Assembly (NCBI RefSeq): GCF_001660705.2
Contig: NZ_LYBV02000020.1
Coordinates: 62,001 to 126,000, forward strand
DNA length: 64,000 nt
Source of the DNA: Saccharicrinis aurantiacus
Lineage (GTDB): Bacteria; Bacteroidota; Bacteroidia; Bacteroidales; Marinilabiliaceae
Direction of reading: 5' to 3'
Shown here piece by piece: positions 14,454-22,743 of this stretch. How positions within the stretch are numbered: the first letter of the stretch is position 1; each line of letters opens with the position of its first letter. The position numbers were made by a program, and so were the translations under genes. Under the pieces are notes generated by a model. The model made no database searches, was not told the origin of the DNA, and worked only from the letters and a program-made list of their open reading frames with translations.

Positions 14454-16214
14454 TTAAGCTTCTGCATAACTGGCAAATCCATTTTCAATAGCTCCTTTGT
14501 ACATTCTTGTGATTTTCTCGAGTGATATGGCGTATTTAATTCCATCTGACTCGAAATCGAAATCGTCTTTGGCGAAGATATCCTTTTCAATATTCTGAAA
14601 TTTTTCTTTGTCTACGCAAAAGCTAGCTAGTGTAATGAGTACTGGGCATAACTTACGGCGTGAGCCGTGAAGCTTTGGTAATAGTTTTTGCATAATGGCT
14701 ATATCAAGCTTTTGATTATTGCTTAAACTAGGATCAATTACCGTTAATTGATTAATGAGACGAACAATTTCTGTCGCACTGCGGTAACCAAATTCTGCAC
14801 CTGTTTTTTTGAGTTGTTCAAAAAAGTTGATTAGCGTTTTATGGGTTTCGTTTAAATCTTGCTTTGTAAATTCCTTGTTTGCTGCTAGTGAGAGAAAACT
14901 TTTCGCCATGGATGCTCCCTTGGTTTGTAATTTACTCATATCAACATCTTGTTGATTGGCAAAGAACGACTCCATCTCGGTTTTTGTTACCCTAAATTCT
15001 ATTGCATTTGCACGATCGAGTACTTTAGGACTGAACATATAAGTGGTTTCGTCGATATTAACGGTGCCAATAATGAATAAGTTATCGGGCAAACTCAAGG
15101 TTGCAGGTACGCCATGGCATTCTGCTCCTTCGGCATAAAGAGAAAGTTTACCTTTGGATTCCATAAGGCTTAAGAAATCGGCAAAGTAACGCTCCACATG
15201 ACTTAGGTTCATTTCGTCTAGGATAAGGAAATGTGGTAAATCGGGATTGTTATTAGCACTAATAATAAGATCAAGTGCCCCATTATCGGGTTTTACATAT
15301 TCGTCAGTTTTTAATGCGTTGGGGTAACCGAGCAAGGGCTCTCTGTTTGTCCAATCGGCACCAACGGGTACAATGCAATATTGACTCTCGTCTTGACAGA
15401 TCCATTGGGTAAAAGCTTGTGCTAATTTTGTTTTTCCGGAACCGGAAAGGCCAGAGAGTATAACAAAGGGCTTGGTGAGTAAGGATGCAACGAAGCGGGT
15501 TAGTAGTGTTTTGCTAATTAATAATCCGGATGTTTGAATTCCCCTAATTAGCGAATCAATATCAAAAGAGATATCGGAATTTACATTACTATCATTTTTA
15601 GATAATTCACCAATATTTATAGGACGCATAACTTTATTGCTCAAAAACGATTTATAAGAATTTAGTGCTGCAGAGAAAAACCCTTTCTCTATATAGCTTT
15701 TGGTAGACAAATCATTAAATTCTCCATAGTCTTCTGAAGAGGCATTTGCTTTAACCCAAGCTATTATTAGTTCTATGTGTGAAGTTTGATAAACCGTATA
15801 AATATTTTCTAATTCAGCAATGTTCTGTTTTTTACTTTGTGGTATATATGTGTTTAAAATTTCAAGTGATCTTATATAAGACTGTGCCTTACCACTATTC
15901 TTTTTATTTTCTGAATTAATGTACTCTGCATATGCCTTTTCAAGATGTCTGGGCTTTTTAATTATCTGAAAGTCATTCTCCATTAATAAGCCAAAGCATG
16001 GTGTATTGAGTCCGCCCTCAAAAGAGGTTCTCTCTAACTCTTCATTATTTCTGAAATAGTTGGCATAGGAAACTATAAGCTTTGGAGGTAGTAATTCATT
16101 TTTATAGAATACATCGTAAGTTGTGGATTGGGCTCCTTTGGGAATTCCTTCTTCAATTATTTTATCGGCTGCCTTTATCAGATCAGCCTTTGTAATATTT
16201 TGAGGGATTTTCAT
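14454..16214 (-). CDS. McrB-like AAA+ GTPase/ATPase with ScoMcrA-type head
   Basis: A 586-residue protein. The N-terminal 90 residues (YDVFYKNELLPPKLIVSYAN ... FEGGLNTPCF) resemble the head domain seen in ScoMcrA-like modification readers. The AAA+ motor shows Walker A GLSGSGKT (255-262), Walker B ILDEMNLSHVERYF (331-344) and the McrB signature GTVNIDETTYMFSPK (383-397). McrB proteins form a ring that uses nucleotide hydrolysis to drive the McrC nuclease; the N-terminal domain usually recognises modified DNA. The McrC-like gene follows after 3 bp. The family call is firm; substrate specificity is unknown. Confidence 0.85.
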   Translation of the reverse strand: MKIPQNITKADLIKAADKIIEEGIPKGAQSTTYDVFYKNELLPPKLIVSYANYFRNNEELERTSFEGGLNTPCFGLLMENDFQIIKKPRHLEKAYAEYINSENKKNSGKAQSYIRSLEILNTYIPQSKKQNIAELENIYTVYQTSHIELIIAWVKANASSEDYGEFNDLSTKSYIEKGFFSAALNSYKSFLSNKVMRPINIGELSKNDSNVNSDISFDIDSLIRGIQTSGLLISKTLLTRFVASLLTKPFVILSGLSGSGKTKLAQAFTQWICQDESQYCIVPVGADWTNREPLLGYPNALKTDEYVKPDNGALDLIISANNNPDLPHFLILDEMNLSHVERYFADFLSLMESKGKLSLYAEGAECHGVPATLSLPDNLFIIGTVNIDETTYMFSPKVLDRANAIEFRVTKTEMESFFANQQDVDMSKLQTKGASMAKSFLSLAANKEFTKQDLNETHKTLINFFEQLKKTGAEFGYRSATEIVRLINQLTVIDPSLSNNQKLDIAIMQKLLPKLHGSRRKLCPVLITLASFCVDKEKFQNIEKDIFAKDDFDFESDGIKYAISLEKITRMYKGAIENGFASYAEA

Positions 16215-16447
16215 TTCAATTTTGCTTAGTATTTGTTTGACTCCTTAAACCTATACGAAATTAAAAAAAACAATCACTAAACCACTATTTTAAAGAAAGA
16301 CTGGTTGGTTTGAGTTTAGTTTTTAGGCTGAAGTGATTTGTAGGTTGGTTGTTTTGTATAAAGCTGTCATGCAGCTTGGGCGTCCAGTTAGATATGTTTT
16401 ATTACCAAATAACTAACAGTAGCTTTTTAAATCATTGACTCTTGTTT

Positions 16448-17341
16448 TTAGTCAATTCCAAGTTCTTTGTTCTTCTCCCACTCTTTTTTACAGAAATCTA
16501 TATATTCCTGCACTTCTTTTCGTTTTTCTTCTGGTAAGCATTGAATACAAGTTGGGTATTGAATTCCTTTGTAATGACTCTTACATTTTGGGCACAGCTC
16601 CATATTATTTAAGTCAAAGTTAGAGGCACATTTCTTACAAGCAGTAATTGTATCTTCAAAAGAAAGGTATTTAATATTGTCGTCTAAATAAAGTAGGAAA
16701 GCTTTTTTTTCAATTGTTTCAGATTCCATCTTCTTTAATTGTTCTCTTTGAAACCAATATTTAATATTTGCCAGCTTTTGTTTATTACGCCATTTGTCTT
16801 TTGTTATAAAGCACTTGTCTTGAACCTCGTACCTATATTCATCTTCAAAAAAAATAGTAATGAGTTCGTTCGCTGATTTGTACATTGGTTCTTCAAATTC
16901 AAGTTTACAAGTTGTGCACCTAAATTTCGGGATTTTTGTTACTCTCTTACTAGGTCTTTTATTTTTACAATTTGGGCAAGTTGGGACCGGCACATAATCG
17001 TGGTTTTTAAGCACATGTTCCGTAAATTCTGCTTTATTAATTTGGTAATTATTATCAATATAATTTTTAGTAAACTCTGTTGTTAACTCACGGGAATATT
17101 CTGAAAATTTCTTTGGATGAGATAGGTGTTGCAGAGTTAGTGTATCTTTACTACTACATATTTCACATTTCTCTTTAATGATCTTTACTCTTCTTTCTTT
17201 CCAATCTTTTGTATGCCACGAACGTTGTCCTTTCTTAAAGTCTTTCCAACATTCATTTTTCGCTTCCTCTATTCCAATCTCATTTTTTATGAGTTTGTTT
17301 TTTAATTCTATAAGTTCATTGTACGTTAACATTTTAATCAT
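16448..17341 (-). CDS. HNH-like / multiple zinc-ribbon protein
   Basis: A 297-residue protein with several Cys pairs. Near the N-terminus C59-x2-C62 followed by LQHLSH (70-75) looks like the first half of an HNH nuclease. A zinc ribbon is formed by C122-x2-C125 and C142-x2-C145. The C-terminal 60 residues hold three more CxxC pairs (ACKKC, LCPKC, TCIQC). The HNH reading is tentative because a clear final H/N is not evident; it could be a zinc-binding nucleic-acid protein without nuclease activity. It lies about 230 bp upstream of the McrBC-like operon on the same strand and may belong to the same defence module. Confidence 0.5.
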   Translation of the reverse strand: MIKMLTYNELIELKNKLIKNEIGIEEAKNECWKDFKKGQRSWHTKDWKERRVKIIKEKCEICSSKDTLTLQHLSHPKKFSEYSRELTTEFTKNYIDNNYQINKAEFTEHVLKNHDYVPVPTCPNCKNKRPSKRVTKIPKFRCTTCKLEFEEPMYKSANELITIFFEDEYRYEVQDKCFITKDKWRNKQKLANIKYWFQREQLKKMESETIEKKAFLLYLDDNIKYLSFEDTITACKKCASNFDLNNMELCPKCKSHYKGIQYPTCIQCLPEEKRKEVQEYIDFCKKEWEKNKELGID

Positions 17342-17466
17342 TACTTATGGATAATAATTTATTTTTCTCTTATTCGCAGTGTTCTTTTAGAGAAGTAATT
17401 ATAATCATTATTTCGCACATTTGTCAGTGATGTGTTGCTTAGTTTTAATTCCAAATAACTTGTATG

Positions 17467-17519
17467 GCGCTTTGAGATTGCTTCTTAGTACCTCATCACA
17501 ATGACGCAATAGCGTGGGA
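17467..17519. repeat. dispersed repeat B, copy 3
   Basis: Carries the two ends of repeat B (gcgctttgagattgctt and caatgacgcaatagcgtggga), but the central cgcgcg part is replaced by tagtacctcatca. It lies just downstream of the DnaC-like gene. Confidence 0.65.
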
Positions 17520-17531
17520 TGCGAAAACAAA

Positions 17532-18182
17532 TTACTTTCTTTTATCCGGTGCTTCCTTCGGAAAGGTGATTACATTCATCATTTCGCGCATGCGGCTTCG
17601 GACGCGTTGGCCGTAGAGTTTTTCGATGTCCTGGGCATTGAGATTGGTGGTGGCGTGGGTAATGAGGCGATTGTTGATGAAGAGATCATAACGACTGAGT
17701 AATACTTCGGCCAACACATTACACTCGGTACCGAAGTGCTTGATGTTGGATTCTGCTCCTAGATCGTCAAGGCATATGGTTTTGGGGATTCTTCGCCCAG
17801 GAACATTGGTGAAGCTTTTTTTGCTGTATCGGTGAATGGCTTCGAATCCATCTTTTTGAAATTCGAAGGTGATATCACGACATGCCTTGAGGGCATAGCG
17901 TTGGTGTGTCTGAAGTATAGTTTGCATGAGTTTCATCAATGCTGTTTTGCCACAGCCTACTGGTCCGATGAGGAGGATTCCCTTGCGGGGATCCATATTG
18001 TGTTGTTGGCAGCCACTATGGTCGTTAATGAAATAGACGAATAGTTTTTTGATGATGTGCATGTCTTCATCGTGCAAACGGAAATGTGAACCGTAGGTGA
18101 GCTTGCCTTGATTGGTGATGTGGGCAAGGGACTTTTGGAAGTCGTAGATGATGGTGTTGTTTTGGATGGTATAAAATTTCAT
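17532..18182 (-). CDS. DnaC/IstB-like AAA+ ATPase (helicase loader type)
   Basis: A 216-residue ATPase. Walker A is GPVGCGKT (73-80) and Walker B is CLDDLG (137-142). The sensor region RLITHATTNLNAQDIEKLYGQRVRSRMREMMNVI carries the Arg finger typical of DnaC/IstB proteins. No transposase gene is next to it, so it is not part of an IS21-type element. It follows a DnaD-like gene on the same strand, and a DnaD-DnaC pair normally opens replication of phages and mobile elements. It probably loads the host helicase at an origin within the island. Confidence 0.8.
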   Translation of the reverse strand: MKFYTIQNNTIIYDFQKSLAHITNQGKLTYGSHFRLHDEDMHIIKKLFVYFINDHSGCQQHNMDPRKGILLIGPVGCGKTALMKLMQTILQTHQRYALKACRDITFEFQKDGFEAIHRYSKKSFTNVPGRRIPKTICLDDLGAESNIKHFGTECNVLAEVLLSRYDLFINNRLITHATTNLNAQDIEKLYGQRVRSRMREMMNVITFPKEAPDKRK

Positions 18183-18232
18183 TTTAGTGATAAGTGTTAA
18201 ATGATAAGTTATAAATGGGATTTGCAGGTTCG

Positions 18233-18275
18233 TTTAGTATCAGGTATCAAGACACAAGTATCAAGATGATTTACA
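18233..18275. repeat. dispersed repeat A, copy 3
   Basis: Same as copy 1 over about 40 bases (tttagtatcaggtatcaaga through agatgatttaca). Confidence 0.75.
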
Positions 18276-18581
18276 ACTTGGTGTTTGCTCTAGCCGCAAG
18301 GCTTTTACATTTTAGCTCACGCTATTTTGTTTTGATTGGTGTTCGTGATTTACGCTTCGCTTCAATTGTCAACAGCAAAAAAAGTAAACAAAAAATGCCG
18401 CCACTGTATCGAAAAACTAAAGATTCGTTTCACTGTGCTAAATAAAAAGAACTCGTTTTACTCAAACAACTTTTTATTCTTAACGCTCCATTCACTAATC
18501 TTCTTAACGTTTTTAGACGCTAGGTGGGAAGAGTGCGTAGTTTAGTTTTCAGGCTGAAGACTGAAGTGATTTACAGCGTCG

Positions 18582-18622
18582 TTTAGTATCAGGTATCAAG
18601 ACGCAAGTATCGAGATGACTTA
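18582..18622. repeat. dispersed repeat A, copy 4
   Basis: Copy of repeat A with a few changes (gacgcaagtatcgagatgac). It lies about 20 bp before repeat B copy 4. Confidence 0.7.
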
Positions 18623-18640
18623 CTGCTTTAATTGATCGTG

Positions 18641-18684
18641 GCGCCTTGAGATTGCTGCTGCGTGCAATGACGCAATGGCGTGGG
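18641..18684. repeat. dispersed repeat B, copy 4
   Basis: gcgccttgagattgctgctg, then cgtgcaatgacgcaatggcg and tggga: a shorter version of copy 1 lacking part of the cgcgcg centre. Confidence 0.7.
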
Positions 18685-18711
18685 ATTGTGGCTCAGAACA
18701 GCTATTGCTAA

Positions 18712-18727
18712 CACGTGGGGACACGTG
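18712..18727. repeat. CACGTG hairpin, copy 2
   Basis: cacgtggggacacgtg, one base different from 4021-4036 and also followed by cac. It lies 15 bp beyond the end of the DnaD-like gene. Confidence 0.55.
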
Positions 18728-18741
18728 CACGAGCTCTTCCT

Positions 18742-19482
18742 TCAGAGGGGGTCATCGTAGTTGTTGGATGAGGGCGGTGGTGATATGGGTCGGAGTTTTG
18801 CTTTTTGGGTGCCGTTTGGGTTTTTATTTTGGTTTAGGAAGCGTTGTTGGGCTACTTCCTTGGCTTTGGTGGCGAACTTTTGAATATTGAGTATCCAATT
18901 GCGTGCGGATGCTTTCCAGTCTTTCATGGGTGATTTGCCTCCTACTAACCATCCGTTACTTTCGTAATGGTTGAAGAAGCGTTCGGCTTCGGAATCGGAT
19001 TGTGCTTTTTGTTGGAAATAGATTTTGATGTGCTCTAAAGGCGGTGGTGTGAATGGTTGTTTTTTCATATCGGTATTTTCTTTTTGTTCTGCTCCATCAG
19101 AAATAGAAACTTCATTTTCTTTAATAGAGAGTGTATTGTTTATATGTTTATTAAAAGGTATCACTTTTGATACAGCGAGTGTACAGGTACCTGTATCAAA
19201 AGTGTACATGTCGACCTTACTTCCCAGACGTGCATCGAAGGATGGATGATAGCGTATAAAACCATACAACTGGAGCTCTTTAAGTATTTTTGAATAGGTA
19301 TTTGGAGAACCGATTTTAGACATTTGCATCATCTCTAAACGGGTAATGGTTATGGGGTTCACAAATCGGTTCCGATTCCAAATTCTAAACAAAGCCAGGT
19401 AAAGGCTAATGTGTAATGGTTTTATTTTGGCATTGGCATCCATCAAAGCGAAAACGTGATTTTGATGCTTGATGTAGTTCAT
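18742..19482 (-). CDS. DnaD-like replication initiation protein
   Basis: A 246-residue protein. Residues about 1-95 form a winged-helix domain (LHISLYLALFRIWNRNRF, then TRLEMMQMSKIGSPNTYSKILKELQLYGFI), like phage replisome organisers. After a linker, the C-terminal motif FFNHYESNGWLVG followed by PMKDWKASARNWI is the YxxxxGW...KDWKAxxRNW pattern of DnaD/DnaT-type proteins. It would bind an origin and recruit the DnaC-like loader encoded next on the same strand. Together they form a self-replication module for the excised island. Confidence 0.72.
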   Translation of the reverse strand: MNYIKHQNHVFALMDANAKIKPLHISLYLALFRIWNRNRFVNPITITRLEMMQMSKIGSPNTYSKILKELQLYGFIRYHPSFDARLGSKVDMYTFDTGTCTLAVSKVIPFNKHINNTLSIKENEVSISDGAEQKENTDMKKQPFTPPPLEHIKIYFQQKAQSDSEAERFFNHYESNGWLVGGKSPMKDWKASARNWILNIQKFATKAKEVAQQRFLNQNKNPNGTQKAKLRPISPPPSSNNYDDPL

Positions 19483-19487
19483 GTTTT

Positions 19488-19516
19488 CTTAGTATCAGGT
19501 ATCCAGATGCAAGTAT
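19488..19516. repeat. dispersed repeat A, copy 5 (degenerate)
   Basis: cttagtatcaggtatccaga then tgcaagtat. It overlaps the 3' end of the excisionase-like gene and the spacer before the DnaD-like gene. Confidence 0.55.
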
Positions 19517-19803
19517 TCATTATTCGCTGGGTAATTCCCTGATTTATTGTCGGCCAATATTTTTTGGATTTCACTATGATCGTAGTATATCGTACCACCA
19601 ATTTTGGTGTAAGGAAGAATGCCTGATACGCGTAGGTGTTGAAGTGTTCCTGGAGAGATGTTTAATAGCTCTTTAACCTCATAGGATTTGAGCCATTTTT
19701 TTTCTGTGCCACTAGCGTTCAGTTTGAGTAGTTTTTTAATTTCGTCTAAGAGCTCTATTTTGAATTCTCTTAGGTCGTCTGTTGTGATTACTTCTAATGC
19801 CAT
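19495..19803 (-). CDS. excisionase-like MerR/HTH_17 protein
   Basis: A 102-residue DNA-binding protein. The helix-turn-helix is SYEVKELLNISPGTLQHLRVS, followed by GILPYTKIGGTIYYDHSEIQ, the standard wing of small excisionase-type proteins. The N-terminal 30 residues are a charged helix. I set the start at ATG 19803 (MALEVITTDDL) because the longer in-frame version adds 31 residues of unlikely sequence running through the palindrome upstream. It lies two genes from the integrase, as expected for a recombination directionality factor. Confidence 0.75.
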   Translation of the reverse strand: MALEVITTDDLREFKIELLDEIKKLLKLNASGTEKKWLKSYEVKELLNISPGTLQHLRVSGILPYTKIGGTIYYDHSEIQKILADNKSGNYPANNEYLHLDT

Positions 19804-19866
19804 AATTTTTGATTGATATTGATTTGTGACAAAGGAAAATAGAATATCAATACAAAAACAGTGGTA

Positions 19867-19884
19867 GGGGGTGGTACCACCCCC
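19867..19884. promoter_or_regulatory. 18-bp perfect palindrome upstream of the excisionase gene
   Basis: gggggtggtaccaccccc is a perfect inverted repeat. Further half-sites (gtggta at 19861-19866 and accacccc at 19887-19894) flank it. It lies 63 bp upstream of the excisionase start, between that gene and the RteC-like gene, and is far more G+C-rich than its surroundings. A regulator of excision or transfer probably binds here; the RteC-like protein is one candidate. Confidence 0.55.
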
Positions 19885-19922
19885 GAACCACCCCATGATT
19901 ATCAGTCACTTATATGGGGTAA

Positions 19923-21104
19923 TTATTTTTTCATACTATCTGCATTAAACGATTTGTAGAGGTTTAGTATCAAATCTTTTACCACTTGCGCGGAGTTATC
20001 ATCAATATTATAATACTTCTTATAAAGGCTCTTTTCTGAGACTTGAGAACTGGATGTTGAGCTAAGTATTTGTGAAAACATCTGCAGGGTGTGCTTCTTG
20101 GTTTTACCTTGAATAACATTGGCTTCGATAAATTGTCGCAACAGACATGCTAATTGTGGAACAGAAAGGTTGGTTTTAATTTTGTGCTTTATTGGTTTGT
20201 GATCTACTTTGTTGGGTATTGGAGTAGATACCATATTCATTTTATAGACATTGTATTTTAATTCTTGTTGTACCCATTTTAATACGTTTGATTTTAAAGA
20301 TTTGTATTTATTAGAGTATTGCTCGGTGGTACACTGCGGTAATTGTTGGATTCTTGTTTCATATTTCTTTAGTTTATTGATTTTGCTTTGAAGTGAATTT
20401 TCTTCCTCCAAACGCTTTGTCATTTTATCTGTAATAAAAGTATAGCAGGGCGGATAGTTGTAATTGTAAACCAGAAAGGTTTTTATTAACTCTTTAAACA
20501 GCTGATCCTTCTCAGTATATCTATACAACACTTTTTTAAGCTTGGTAGCTAAGGTATTTAGGTAAGTTATTCTATTGTCAGTAAACTTATTATTCTCACA
20601 ATCATTTAGTTGAATGAATGGCTTTAATGAAATTTGTAAATCGTTATAGTACTGGTTGTTAATGATTAACCAATTTTTATCAATTACACTCTTACTCAGC
20701 TCGCGTTCTACGATAATATTGGGCAACTTTAATTTTGCATCAAAGTAGTTTGGAAATCGGCTTTTGATAAAGTCAAATAGCTTTATCAATATTTCGAGAT
20801 GGGGGTTCTTTATTAAATCAGCACACAGTGTTTTATACTTACAATTGCTTTGGCTGTTAAAGAGATTATTTAATGTATCAATAATGCTCAGTTGTAGTAC
20901 TCTCATTTGCTGCTTTACATTCCCAGTATTGTCATTCTGCAATACGTAATCAAGAATCAATTTTTTCCAAAATGAAATACCGGGAATGTAGTTGTGTAAC
21001 TGCGTTTCGTAATCTTTGGTCTTCAATAATAAGTAAAAATTACAAGCATTATTTACACATGATGAGCAAGTTAGTTCTTCTAAGTGATGTAATAATTTAA
21101 TCAT
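19923..21104 (-). CDS. RteC-like regulatory protein
   Basis: About 393 residues, rich in Lys, Asn and Leu. The C-terminal 80 residues (LSVPQLACLLRQFIEANVIQ ... VSEKSLYKKYYNIDDNSAQV) resemble the conserved end of RteC-type proteins of Bacteroides conjugative transposons, which control excision genes. The N-terminal part has a Cys cluster (CSSCVNNAC) near residue 13. ATG 21104 was preferred to an upstream in-frame TTG. It lies between the integrase and excisionase genes, which suits a regulator of excision. The relation to RteC is from pattern memory and is moderate. Confidence 0.55.
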   Translation of the reverse strand: MIKLLHHLEELTCSSCVNNACNFYLLLKTKDYETQLHNYIPGISFWKKLILDYVLQNDNTGNVKQQMRVLQLSIIDTLNNLFNSQSNCKYKTLCADLIKNPHLEILIKLFDFIKSRFPNYFDAKLKLPNIIVERELSKSVIDKNWLIINNQYYNDLQISLKPFIQLNDCENNKFTDNRITYLNTLATKLKKVLYRYTEKDQLFKELIKTFLVYNYNYPPCYTFITDKMTKRLEEENSLQSKINKLKKYETRIQQLPQCTTEQYSNKYKSLKSNVLKWVQQELKYNVYKMNMVSTPIPNKVDHKPIKHKIKTNLSVPQLACLLRQFIEANVIQGKTKKHTLQMFSQILSSTSSSQVSEKSLYKKYYNIDDNSAQVVKDLILNLYKSFNADSMKK

Positions 21105-21185
21105 ATTGAGTTTGGCTTTGTACAAACGTTATACAACTAAATTAATATTATCACATAAATATTGTATCGATTCGTTACACTTTAA

Positions 21186-22445
21186 CTAGTGTTTAACCTT
21201 CTGATAATTATTTTCTTCAGACTTATTATTGAGCCTATTTCTAAGTTCTTTCATATCATCACTAATCTTATTTTCTACTACTCGTGCGTAGATTTGTGTT
21301 GTTGAAAGCTTGGTGTGGCCTAGCATCCTGCTTACCGTTTCAATAGGTACTCCATTACTTAGGGTTATGGTAGTGGCAAAAGTATGTCGCGCTAAGTGGA
21401 AGGTGAGGTTTTTATGGATGTCGCAGCGATCGGCAATTTCCTTTAAATAGCTATTGATTTTTTGATTTGAGATGGAAGGAAAAATTGTTCCTCTATGCAC
21501 CGCTTTGGGATGCTCTCGATATTTATTAACGATGCTTAAGGCTTCTGGGAGCAGGGGGATGCTATAGGTCTCGTGTGTTTTTTGTCTCTCATTTTTTATC
21601 CAATTTTCACCATCAATTCCTAACACAATATTATCGGGCTTTAGTTGGTGCATGTCGATATAGGACAAGCCAGTGTAACAGGCAAAAATAAATAGGTCGC
21701 GTACCAATTGTAGGCGCTCCATTCGGAGCTTTTTGGTCATAATAACCTTGACTTCTAAATCGGTTAGGAATCCTCTGTTCACTTTGGTATAGGATATTTT
21801 GAAACGATCATATGGGTTCTTTTTAATCCAATCGAGTTTATGGGCCAGGTTAATAAGTTTTTTGAGTTTTGTGAGGTGTTTCATTACTGTATTGTTGCTC
21901 ATCTTTCGTTGGTGATCGACAGGTTGGAAGGCTCTTAAAAAGGCCTCAAACTCGGTTAGGAATTTGAAATCGATTTGATCGATGTAGATTTCATCTATTG
22001 ATTTAGATTGCTCCATAAATAGGTATAGGTAGCGCCTCAGGGTTTTATATTGCTTAAAGGTGGCTTCGCTAAGTATGTCGGCTTGTGTCTGATTATGATA
22101 ATCGATGAGGTAGCTCAAGGTCTTGCGATCGTTAGATTTCCCTTGGAATATGTTCTTGATGATTTGTGGAGAGGATATCTTTTTAGACAATACTAATTCA
22201 CGATGTATCTCGGTGATTCGTGCTCGAACTTGTTCGATATAGAGGTTCGATTTTCTGAAGTCGGGATAGCTTGAATTGAGCCTTTCTTTGGATGGCATCC
22301 ATGCGCCTATAGGTATATTCTTTACTACGGAGAATTCAGTACGTACTCCATCTACTGTAATCCTGCAGCAGATGGTCACTTTCTGTTTATTTCCTTTAAT
22401 TACTCGTGGAGTAAAAATAACGCTAAATGTTGTTGTTGGTGTCAT
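21186..22445 (-). CDS. tyrosine recombinase (IntDOT-type integrase)
   Basis: A 419-residue integrase. The order is an arm-binding N-terminus (about 1-110), a core-binding SAM-like domain (about 110-215) and a catalytic domain. Catalytic residues visible are H350-x2-R353 (HLARHTFAT), His377 in MLGHTKLSTT, and the nucleophile Tyr386 (TQIYAR). Where most family members have Arg I (TGLRYSD), this one has Ser261 (YTGLSYIDM), the same unusual change described for IntDOT of CTnDOT. It lies next to the att site in tRNA-Arg, so it is very probably the enzyme that integrated and can excise the island. Confidence 0.93.
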   Translation of the reverse strand: MTPTTTFSVIFTPRVIKGNKQKVTICCRITVDGVRTEFSVVKNIPIGAWMPSKERLNSSYPDFRKSNLYIEQVRARITEIHRELVLSKKISSPQIIKNIFQGKSNDRKTLSYLIDYHNQTQADILSEATFKQYKTLRRYLYLFMEQSKSIDEIYIDQIDFKFLTEFEAFLRAFQPVDHQRKMSNNTVMKHLTKLKKLINLAHKLDWIKKNPYDRFKISYTKVNRGFLTDLEVKVIMTKKLRMERLQLVRDLFIFACYTGLSYIDMHQLKPDNIVLGIDGENWIKNERQKTHETYSIPLLPEALSIVNKYREHPKAVHRGTIFPSISNQKINSYLKEIADRCDIHKNLTFHLARHTFATTITLSNGVPIETVSRMLGHTKLSTTQIYARVVENKISDDMKELRNRLNNKSEENNYQKVKH

Positions 22446-22743
22446 GCTATTTGTTTTTGATTGTGAATAATTGCTTCAATTCGGTGTGTTTTTACTCACC
22501 TTTTAGCATTAAAATTCAATCAATATCAATCAAAAAAAACGGCCTCATTTCGGATTTTGACCTCTGTAACACATTGTATTTGTGTTGTTAAGGCTTCCAT
22601 TCGGGAATCAAATGTAATGATAAAAAATGATTCCCGAATTACTCCCGATTGAATTCAATATATATTGGTTTATATTGAATTGCTAAAAAACACAAAACCC
22701 TGTAAATCATACGATTCACAGGGTTTTGTATTCTTCCTTTTGG
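22446..22743. other. island right-end non-coding region
   Basis: No gene is seen. The 15-mer attcccgaattactc at 22630-22644 matches 151-165 at the left end, and an inverted half (ttcgggaat) lies at 22600-22608, so two inverted copies are 21 bp apart. These are candidate arm sites for the integrase or excisionase. A short inverted repeat related to the att core side (gattcacagggttttgt with acaaaaccctgtaaatc) lies at about 22692-22727. Confidence 0.5.

Larger units (their letters stand above)
18183..18741. other. gene-free spacer dense in island repeats
   Basis: About 560 bp between the DnaC-like and DnaD-like genes. It holds repeat A copies 3 and 4, repeat B copy 4 and CACGTG hairpin copy 2, plus a T-rich part at 18290-18500. 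Short open frames here are low-complexity and are not called. If the island replicates, this repeat-rich spacer between two replication genes is a candidate origin region, though the repeats also occur elsewhere in the island. Confidence 0.45.

Noticed and set aside
17532-18182. IstB of an IS21-type insertion sequence
   Set aside because: No IstA transposase or terminal inverted repeats are present, and a DnaD-like gene adjoins it, so a helicase-loader role fits better.
18215-18545. Short + strand open frames between replication genes
   Set aside because: They run through repeat A and T-rich DNA and have no protein-like pattern.
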